A stretch of DNA of 11,719 nt from Nitrosomonadaceae bacterium (GTDB lineage Bacteria; Pseudomonadota; Gammaproteobacteria; Burkholderiales; Nitrosomonadaceae): NCBI GenBank assembly GCA_024644425.1, contig JAHELA010000037.1, forward strand, positions 1-11,719, written 5' to 3'. The notes under the pieces were generated by a model. It did not search any database and had not been told where the DNA came from. It was given only the letters and a program-made list of their open reading frames with translations. A program made the position numbers and the translations under genes. Positions 6,338-11,719 of the stretch are shown here, one piece after another. Every line of letters starts with the position of its first letter. The first letter of the stretch is position 1.

Positions 6338-8254
6338 GTGCCAATTATTCGTTTACCGGATGGTTCGGAGTGTAAATTCGATCAATCAATAACAGTAATG
6401 GAAGTTGCAAAGTCAATTGGTGCAAGGCTTGCAAATGCAGCATTGGCAGGTAAAGTGAATGGAAAATTAGTAGATACTTCTGACCGTATTGAAGTTGATA
6501 GCGACCTTGTAATCGTAACTGAACAAGATTCGGAGGGGCTTGAAATAATTCGTCATTCAAGCGCACATTTACTGGCGCATGCAGTGAAGGAATTATTTCC
6601 TGAAGCCCAGGTCACTATTGGGCCTGTAATCGAAAATGGATTTTACTATGACTTTTCATACAAGCATACATTTACACCTGAAGACCTGAAAGCAATCGAA
6701 AAACGCATGATTGAAATTAGTAGGCGCGATCTAAAAATAAAACGGAAGATATGGGAACGTTCAGAGGCGATTAAATTTTTTAAGGCTCAAGGTGAGCACT
6801 ACAAGGCACAAATCATAGAAGCTATTCCAGGTGAGGAAGATGTATCGCTTTATTCACAGGGAAATTTTACAGATTTATGCCGTGGACCTCACGTTCCTGC
6901 TACTTCTAGACTTAAAGTATTTAAACTGATGAAAGTAGCGGGAGCTTATTGGCGAGGAGATTCGCACAATGAAATGCTACAAAGAATTTATGGTACTGCC
7001 TGGACAAAAAAAGAAGATCAGGATACTTATCTCCTCCATCTTGAAGAAGCGGAAAAGCGTGACCACAGAAAGCTTGGTAGGAAGTTAAATTTATTTCATA
7101 TCCAAGAAGAGGCACCTGGTATGGTATTTTGGCATGCCAGCGGTTGGATTGTCTGGCAACAGGTAGAACAATACATACGTGGAGTACTCAAAAATAATGG
7201 TTATCAAGAAATACGAACTCCCCAAGTGCTTGATAAAGCCTTATGGGAACGCTCTGGGCATTGGGAAAATTTTCGTGAAAATATGTTTACTACACACTCG
7301 GAAGAACGCAACTTTGCTATTAAACCAATGAACTGCCCTGGCCATATTCAAGTGTTTAACCAGGGATTAAAAAGCTATCGTGATTTACCATTACGGCTAG
7401 CCGAATTTGGTTCTTGTCACCGTAATGAACCCTCTGGTGCATTGCACGGCCTTATGCGTGTAAGAACATTTACTCAAGATGATGCGCATATTTTCTGTAC
7501 GGAGGCCCAAATACAAAATGAAGTAGTAAATTTTATTGACCTCTTGCAAAAAGTATACTCTGACTTTGGCTTTAATGATATTTTGGTAGAACTATCAACC
7601 CGCCCACAAATGCGTGTCGGCTCAGAAAAGCAATGGGATGAAGCAGAAACTGCTCTAGAACTAGCGTTACAACACAAACAACTCGCCTGGAAAGTACAAT
7701 CAGGTGAAGGTGCATTTTATGGGCCAAAGATAGATTTTTCTCTCAAAGACAGTATCGGTAGGATGTGGCAATGCGGCACACTCCAGCTTGATTTTTCTAT
7801 GCCAGAAAGACTAGGTGCAGAATTTGTTGCTGAAGATAACACTCGCCAAGTACCAGTAATGCTGCACCGAGCAATTTTAGGATCATTGGAGCGCTTCATT
7901 GGTATTCTAATTGAGAATTATGCTGGCGCACTTCCCTTATGGCTCTCACCAAGTCAAGTAGTGGTAATGAATATTTCTGAAAAACAAGCAAACTATGCAA
8001 TAAAAATTACTGAAGAACTTAAGTGCAGCGATATTAGAGCGTATGCAGACTTGAGAAATGAAAAGATACCCTATAAAATACGTGAACATAGTTTACAAAA
8101 GCTGCCCTATCAGATCATTGTGGGGTCTAAGGAAGTATCAACTGAAACAGTTTCAGTGCGCACACGATCTGGTGCCGATCTTGGTCAAATGTCTCTTCAG
8201 GTGTTGATTGAACGCTTAAAAGTAGAGATATCTACAAAGATAGGAGCAGCTTAA
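6338..8254 (+). CDS. thrS: Threonyl-tRNA synthetase
   Basis: A 638-residue class II synthetase (E. coli 642) that charges tRNA-Thr and edits mis-made Ser-tRNA-Thr. Domains in order: TGS (1-61), the N2 editing domain with HSSAH (73-77) and the DLCRGPH motif (Cys181, His185), the class II core and the anticodon-binding domain (about 535-638). The zinc that recognises threonine is held by Cys333 (MNCPGH), His384 (DDAH) and His510 (VMLHRA), matching C334/H385/H511 of E. coli. Motif 2 is CHRNEPSGALHGLMRVR, followed by TFTQDD where E. coli has GFTQDD. Motif 3 is around LHRAILGSLERF. It starts at GTG. The short leader seems to leave no room for a long E. coli-style operator. Confidence 0.98.
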   Translation: MPIIRLPDGSECKFDQSITVMEVAKSIGARLANAALAGKVNGKLVDTSDRIEVDSDLVIVTEQDSEGLEIIRHSSAHLLAHAVKELFPEAQVTIGPVIENGFYYDFSYKHTFTPEDLKAIEKRMIEISRRDLKIKRKIWERSEAIKFFKAQGEHYKAQIIEAIPGEEDVSLYSQGNFTDLCRGPHVPATSRLKVFKLMKVAGAYWRGDSHNEMLQRIYGTAWTKKEDQDTYLLHLEEAEKRDHRKLGRKLNLFHIQEEAPGMVFWHASGWIVWQQVEQYIRGVLKNNGYQEIRTPQVLDKALWERSGHWENFRENMFTTHSEERNFAIKPMNCPGHIQVFNQGLKSYRDLPLRLAEFGSCHRNEPSGALHGLMRVRTFTQDDAHIFCTEAQIQNEVVNFIDLLQKVYSDFGFNDILVELSTRPQMRVGSEKQWDEAETALELALQHKQLAWKVQSGEGAFYGPKIDFSLKDSIGRMWQCGTLQLDFSMPERLGAEFVAEDNTRQVPVMLHRAILGSLERFIGILIENYAGALPLWLSPSQVVVMNISEKQANYAIKITEELKCSDIRAYADLRNEKIPYKIREHSLQKLPYQIIVGSKEVSTETVSVRTRSGADLGQMSLQVLIERLKVEISTKIGAA

Positions 8255-8270
8255 ATTTTTTAACAAATTC

Positions 8271-8277
8271 GGGGAAG
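8271..8277 (+). promoter_or_regulatory. Ribosome binding site of infC
   Basis: GGGGAAG lies 6 nt before the ATA at 8284. It pairs with the 16S 3' end only with G-U wobble, but its spacing fits ATA as start and is too far from the GTG at 8335. Confidence 0.5.
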
Positions 8278-8283
8278 ACTACT

Positions 8284-8949
8284 ATAGCTCAGGAAAAAGC
8301 GGCACGTGTCAATTTCGAGATTAATGCGCCTGAAGTGCGATTAATAGGAGTAAAAGGAGAGCAGATAGGTATCGTTACTCTGGAAGTTGCTTTATCTTTG
8401 GCGGACGAAGCTGATATAGATTTGGTTGAAATCGCCCCTACTGCAAAACCACCAGTATGCAGATTGATGGATTATGGAAAGTTTCGTTATCAAGAAAGTA
8501 AGAAAAAACACGAAGCGAAACTTAAGCAAAAACAGGTCCAAATCAAAGAGGTAAAATTCCGTCCGAATACAGATGATGGTGACTACAATATTAAGCTTCG
8601 CAACTTGATTAGTTTCTTGGCCGATGGAGATAAAGCTAAAGTCACACTTCGTTTCCGTGGACGTGAAATGGCGCATCAGGAGTTTGGTGTTCGCTTACTA
8701 GAAAGGGTAAAAAACGACTTGGAAGCCTATGCAACAATAGAGCAGTTTCCAAGAATGGAAGGGCGGCAAATGGTTATGGTCTTATCACCTAAGAGAAAAG
8801 AGACGAAGTTGGCGAAGCCTAAGGACACCAAACCACCAAAAGAGATTAAAACAAATACAATTGCGGAAAACAATGATTTAACGCAGAATACTAAGGATTT
8901 GGAAACGGATTTGACGATTGAAACTAAATCTACAATCCAAAAACTATAA
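8284..8949 (+). CDS. infC: Translation initiation factor IF-3, ATA start, long C-terminal tail
   Basis: IF3 binds the 30S subunit, prevents 50S joining and discriminates against non-canonical start codons. From ATA at 8284 the protein has 221 residues and begins (M)AQEKAARVNFEINAPEVRLIG, the family N-terminus. No ATG, GTG or TTG lies in frame between 8251 and the GTG at 8335, and starting at that GTG would delete the first N-domain strand. The N-domain holds EIAPTAKPPVCRLMDYGKF, the linker is Lys-rich (about 70-90), and the C-domain holds KEVKFRPNTDDGDY, TLRFRGREMAHQEFG and EGRQMVMVLSPKRK (ending near 172). About 49 further residues rich in Thr, Lys, Asp and Asn follow, absent from E. coli IF3 (180 residues). 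A rare start implies IF3 autoregulation. Confidence 0.95.
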   Translation: MAQEKAARVNFEINAPEVRLIGVKGEQIGIVTLEVALSLADEADIDLVEIAPTAKPPVCRLMDYGKFRYQESKKKHEAKLKQKQVQIKEVKFRPNTDDGDYNIKLRNLISFLADGDKAKVTLRFRGREMAHQEFGVRLLERVKNDLEAYATIEQFPRMEGRQMVMVLSPKRKETKLAKPKDTKPPKEIKTNTIAENNDLTQNTKDLETDLTIETKSTIQKL

Positions 8950-8974
8950 AATGAAATTAATTGGTTATTATCAA

Positions 8975-8980
8975 TATAAT
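8975..8980 (+). promoter_or_regulatory. Possible -10 element before rpmI
   Basis: A perfect TATAAT lies 26 bp after the infC stop, but the best -35 at 17-bp spacing (TGAAAT) is poor and there is no TGn extension. It may be an internal promoter for rpmI-rplT, whose leader would then carry the stem at 9027-9072, or chance in AT-rich DNA. Confidence 0.3.
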
Positions 8981-9026
8981 TAAAGGTAGAGTAATATCGA
9001 ATTTCTTATTAGTAAAAAAACCAAGT

Positions 9027-9072
9027 GATGTCTAGGTTATAAAAGCTTTCCGATTAGGATACACCTAGCGTC
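9027..9072 (+). promoter_or_regulatory. Stem-loop in the rpmI leader, candidate L20 operator
   Basis: CTAGGT (9032-9037) pairs perfectly with ACCTAG (9063-9068). The stem continues as GATG (9027-9030) with CGTC (9069-9072), including one G-U pair, after a single bulged U at 9031. This gives ten base pairs around a 25-nt loop, which can form a small inner UCC/GGA hairpin. It ends 10 nt before the rpmI Shine-Dalgarno. In E. coli and Bacillus, L20 represses its operon by binding a leader that mimics its 23S site; whether this stem does so is inference from position. Confidence 0.4.
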
Positions 9073-9094
9073 ATATAAAAACAGGAGTTATATC

Positions 9095-9292
9095 ATGCCC
9101 AAAATGAAAACCAAGCGTGGTGCAGCAAAGCGCTTTAAAGTAAGGGCTGGCGGCAGTGTAAAACGCTCACATGCATTCAAACGGCATATTCTCACGAAAA
9201 AAACTACCAAGAGTAAGCGCCAGTTAAGAGGAACCACTGATGTTCATCATAGTAATTTAGCATCGGTACACGCTATGATCCCCTACGCCTAA
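9095..9292 (+). CDS. rpmI: 50S ribosomal protein L35
   Basis: A 65-residue, strongly basic protein, the normal length for bL35. It begins with the family signature MPKMKTKRGAAKRFK and continues with GGSVKRSHAFKRHILTKK, a small 23S rRNA-binding protein. The ATG has AGGAG 7 nt upstream. It lies 145 bp after infC and 13 bp before rplT, with which it is probably translationally coupled. It is likely the first gene sensed by L20 feedback if the upstream stem is an operator. Confidence 0.98.
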   Translation: MPKMKTKRGAAKRFKVRAGGSVKRSHAFKRHILTKKTTKSKRQLRGTTDVHHSNLASVHAMIPYA

Positions 9293-9305
9293 GGAGAGAC
9301 TTAAC

Positions 9306-9665
9306 ATGCCTAGAGTAAAACGTGGTGTAACGGCTCATGCACGTCACAAAAAAGTATTGAATCTAGCTAAGGGATACCGTGGTCGGCGAAAAAATGTTTA
9401 TCGAATCGCCAAGGAAGCGGTGATGAAAGCAGGGGAATACGCTTATCGAGATCGTCGTCAGAAAAAGCGTCAATTCCGAGCCCTTTGGATCTCTCGCATA
9501 AACGCCGCTGCGAGGGAATGTGGCTTGCCCTACAGTGTTTTCATGAATGGCCTTAAGAAAGCTAAAATCGAAGTGGATCGAAAAGTACTAGCTGATATTG
9601 CTGTCTTTGATAAACCAACATTCGAAAAATTAGTTGAGCAAGCTAAAACTAGCCTTACTACATAG
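9306..9665 (+). CDS. rplT: 50S ribosomal protein L20
   Basis: A 119-residue bL20 (E. coli 118), an early 50S assembly protein that binds 23S rRNA domain II and, in studied species, represses its own operon. The extended basic N-terminal helix is MPRVKRGVTAHARHKKVL, then AKGYRGRRKNVYRIAKEAV. The globular C-terminal domain contains RALWISRINAAARECGLPYS and FMNGLKKA. Its Shine-Dalgarno AAGGAG (9291-9296) overlaps the rpmI stop codon, which suggests coupling with rpmI. The ATG start is clear from the family N-terminus. Confidence 0.98.
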   Translation: MPRVKRGVTAHARHKKVLNLAKGYRGRRKNVYRIAKEAVMKAGEYAYRDRRQKKRQFRALWISRINAAARECGLPYSVFMNGLKKAKIEVDRKVLADIAVFDKPTFEKLVEQAKTSLTT

Positions 9666-9704
9666 TTTGCTATAGTGAAAAAAGAGATAAATGCAGGTTA
9701 AGGG

Positions 9705-9773
9705 ATGAAAGAGCCTTTGCCTTCTTATGTCTTGTACAGCTTTGGTAATCCGCCTCACATTGTGTTCTCATGA
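9705..9773 (+). CDS. Possible 22-residue leader peptide upstream of pheS
   Basis: ATG at 9705 opens a 22-codon frame (begins MKEPLPSYVLYS) whose TGA at 9771-9773 overlaps the pheS ATG (9770-9772) as ATGA. It has purines suited to ribosome binding (AGG at 9695-9697, AAGGG just before the ATG), whereas pheS has none nearby. It contains two Phe and two Tyr codons. In E. coli this position holds pheM, a Phe-rich attenuation peptide; the sequence here is not similar, and I see no clear terminator/antiterminator pair. Translational coupling to pheS is the better guess. It may be chance. Confidence 0.4.
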   Translation: MKEPLPSYVLYSFGNPPHIVFS

Positions 9774-10798
9774 ACGATCTAGAAAAACTTCTCGTAGAAG
9801 CAAAAATTCTTTTTGGCACTATAGATAACACTACAGAGCTTGAGAAAGCAAAAGTACACTATCTTGGAAAAAATGGTGTTCTTACTCAATTACTTAGGGG
9901 ATTAAAAAAGCTATCTTCAGAAGAACGACCTAAAATGGGTAACCGCATAAACAAATTAAAGGAGGAAATAGAAACAAGGATAAATTCCTGCAGTGAAACA
10001 ATTCAGGTCAAGGAAATGAAAGCACAATTGACCAAGGAAGTACTCGATGTAACTCTATCAGGGCGTGGACTGGGTATAGGTGGCTTACACCCGGTAACAC
10101 GCACACTTGAACGTATCGAAGCATTGTTCCATTCAATAGGTTTTACTGTTGCTTCAGGCCCAGAGATCGAAACTGATTTCTACAATTTTACCGCGCTTAA
10201 TATCCCAGAAAACCATCCGGCAAGAGCAATGCACGACACGTTCTACATTGCGAATGAAGGAAATGAGTATTTGTTGCGCACCCATACATCACCAGTTCAG
10301 ATCCGTTACATGCAAAATAATCGACCACCAATTAGGGTAATAGCACCAGGACGAGTATATCGATGTGATTCTGATGTAACTCATACACCTATGTTTCATC
10401 AGGTGGAAGGCCTATGGATAGATGAAACTACCAATTTTTCTGCCTTAAAAGCTATATTAGTAAATTTTATAAAGCAATTCTCAGAGAATGATGAATTACT
10501 GACACGCTTTCGCCCTTCTTTCTTTCCATTTACTGAGCCATCAGCTGAAATGGATATTAGCTGTGTAATTTGCAACAATAAAGGTTGTAGGGTATGTGGA
10601 TTCACCGGTTGGCTGGAAATACTTGGCTGCGGTATGGTTCACCCCAAAGTCCTTAAACATGTCAACATAGATAATGAAAAATACACTGGTTTTGCCTTTG
10701 GAATGGGTGTAGAACGATTGACGATGCTGAGGTATGGAGTAAGCGATATACGAATGTTTTTTGAAAATGATTTACGTTTCTTGAGACAGTTTAATTAA
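9770..10798 (+). CDS. pheS: Phenylalanyl-tRNA synthetase alpha subunit
   Basis: The 342-residue catalytic subunit of the alpha2-beta2 enzyme (E. coli 327). An N-terminal coiled coil (about 1-90) binds tRNA. The class II core follows: GGLHPVTRTLERI (104-116), GPEIETDFYNF (130-140), HPARAMHDTFY (149-159), LLRTHTSPVQIRYM (168-181), the motif 2 region GRVYRCDSDVTHTPMFHQVEG (about 194-214) and motif 3 GFAFGMGVERLTMLRYG (307-323). Between EPSAEMDI and GWLEILGCGMVHP sits an insert with four cysteines, Cys265, Cys268, Cys273 and Cys276, arranged CxxC-x4-CxxC like a zinc knuckle; E. coli lacks it. No Shine-Dalgarno precedes the ATG, whose first bases overlap the stop of a short upstream frame. Confidence 0.98.
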   Translation: MNDLEKLLVEAKILFGTIDNTTELEKAKVHYLGKNGVLTQLLRGLKKLSSEERPKMGNRINKLKEEIETRINSCSETIQVKEMKAQLTKEVLDVTLSGRGLGIGGLHPVTRTLERIEALFHSIGFTVASGPEIETDFYNFTALNIPENHPARAMHDTFYIANEGNEYLLRTHTSPVQIRYMQNNRPPIRVIAPGRVYRCDSDVTHTPMFHQVEGLWIDETTNFSALKAILVNFIKQFSENDELLTRFRPSFFPFTEPSAEMDISCVICNNKGCRVCGFTGWLEILGCGMVHPKVLKHVNIDNEKYTGFAFGMGVERLTMLRYGVSDIRMFFENDLRFLRQFN

Positions 10799-10837
10799 AA
10801 TCATTAATTGCTCCTTTAGCAAATATAGTAGATCACT

Positions 10838-11719
10838 ATGAAATTTCCTGAAAGCTGGCTTCGCACTATAGTCAATCCGTTACTTTCAAGTAGTGAGTTA
10901 GCCAATTCTTTAACCATGGCTGGCCTAGAGGTGGAAACCGTTGAGCCCGTAGCACCAACCTTTAATAGAGTAGTAGTTGCTGAAGTGTTATCAATAAATA
11001 AGCATGTAAATGCAGATCGCCTTAATATATGCCAAGTAAAAATAGATAAAGCTGCAAATAATGAGCCCTTACAAATTATTTGTGGAGCTACTAATATTCA
11101 TGTTGGAGCAAAAGTTCCATGTGCATTGATTGGCGCACAACTCCCATGCATGAGCATTAAGCAAGTAAGTGTGCGCGGAGTTGAATCTTTTGGCATGCTT
11201 TGTTCAGCTAAGGAATTAGGTATTAGAGAAGAAACAGAAGGTCTGTTATTGCTTCCTAGCGACGCTCCAACGGGCGCAGATTTCCGTGAATACTATGAGC
11301 TCGATGACAAAATCTTTACACTAAAATTAACTCCTAACCGCGCTGATTGTCTAGGATTATCAGGTGTGGCACGAGAAGTAGCAGCAATTTCTTCATCACA
11401 ACTTAATCTAGTTGAAATTAAGTCAGTCAAATGTGAAATAGAAAATACCTTAACTATACAAGTTGATGAGCCTGATGCATGTCCCCTTTATTGTGGCAGG
11501 ATAATCCGTAAAATTAGGTTGGACGCGCCAACTCCCACATGGATATCCCGACGTTTAGTGCGAAGCGGAATTCACACTGTCAACACAGTTGTAGATATTA
11601 CAAATTATGTGATGCTAGAAACTGGCCAACCAATGCATGCTTTCAATCTTGCAAAAATTGCAGGTCAGTTTTCTGGAACTATTCATGTACGTTTTGCTAA
11701 TTTACGAGAAAAACTGCAA
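10838..11719 (+). CDS. pheT: Phenylalanyl-tRNA synthetase beta subunit, N-terminal part
   Basis: The first 294 codons are open to the end of the window; the gene continues beyond it (E. coli PheT has 795 residues). The product pairs with PheS, binds tRNA-Phe and carries the B3/B4 editing site for mischarged tyrosine. It begins MKFPESWLRTIVNP, followed by the EMAP/OB-type domain (about 40-150) with VVVAEVLSINKHVNADRLNIC, ICGATNI and SFGMLCSAKELGI. The B1/B5-like segments contain LTPNRADCLGLSGVAREVAAI. The start of the B3 editing domain has GIHTVNTVVDITNYVMLETG and QPMHAFN. The ATG lies 39 bp after pheS with no clear Shine-Dalgarno, so coupled expression with pheS is likely. Confidence 0.97.
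   Translation, partial: MKFPESWLRTIVNPLLSSSELANSLTMAGLEVETVEPVAPTFNRVVVAEVLSINKHVNADRLNICQVKIDKAANNEPLQIICGATNIHVGAKVPCALIGAQLPCMSIKQVSVRGVESFGMLCSAKELGIREETEGLLLLPSDAPTGADFREYYELDDKIFTLKLTPNRADCLGLSGVAREVAAISSSQLNLVEIKSVKCEIENTLTIQVDEPDACPLYCGRIIRKIRLDAPTPTWISRRLVRSGIHTVNTVVDITNYVMLETGQPMHAFNLAKIAGQFSGTIHVRFANLREKLQ

Noticed and set aside
10149..10340. Same-strand alternative frame inside pheS
   Set aside because: It overlaps conserved PheS catalytic motifs, and its translation is composition-driven without a domain.
10799..10837. A coupled mini-frame ahead of pheT like the one before pheS
   Set aside because: The frame ending in TGA at 10839-10841 is open back to 10785 but contains no ATG, GTG or TTG.

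Overview
The window is AT-rich (by eye about 40% G+C) bacterial core genome. All genes I can support lie on the + strand. Protein features (FtsH, PheS with a four-Cys insert, carB-greA-rlmE-ftsH-folP-glmM order) suggest a betaproteobacterium, perhaps Nitrosomonas-like. The family-level guess is inference, made without a database search.

Left block (1-6164): the 3' end of carB (pyrimidine/arginine precursor synthesis), greA (transcript cleavage factor), rlmE (23S rRNA 2'-O-methyltransferase), ftsH (membrane AAA+ protease), folP (dihydropteroate synthase) and glmM (phosphoglucosamine mutase). This is the conserved greA/rlmE/ftsH/folP/glmM neighbourhood of gamma- and betaproteobacteria, but yhbY, often found beside rlmE, is absent. 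ftsH, folP and glmM all appear to start at TTG. Intergenic gaps are 60-170 bp, with no convincing Rho-independent terminator.

Right block (6338-11719): the classic translation cluster thrS-infC-rpmI-rplT-pheS-pheT, with pheT running off the end. An extended -10 promoter (TGG-TATAAT) sits just before thrS and separates the blocks. infC almost certainly starts at ATA (8284), the rare-start logic by which IF3 controls its own synthesis. The infC-rpmI gap holds a 10-bp bulged stem that is a candidate L20 autoregulatory leader. A 22-codon reading frame between rplT and pheS has its stop overlapping the pheS start (ATGA); pheS has no Shine-Dalgarno of its own, so this is a candidate leader cistron in the place where E. 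coli has pheM.

I see no mobile element, CRISPR array, tRNA/rRNA, defence locus or obviously new multi-gene system. The interest lies in translational control: five of eleven visible starts are non-ATG, two tiny frames overlap downstream starts, one leader RNA looks structured, and IF3 carries an unusual C-terminal tail of about 49 residues.
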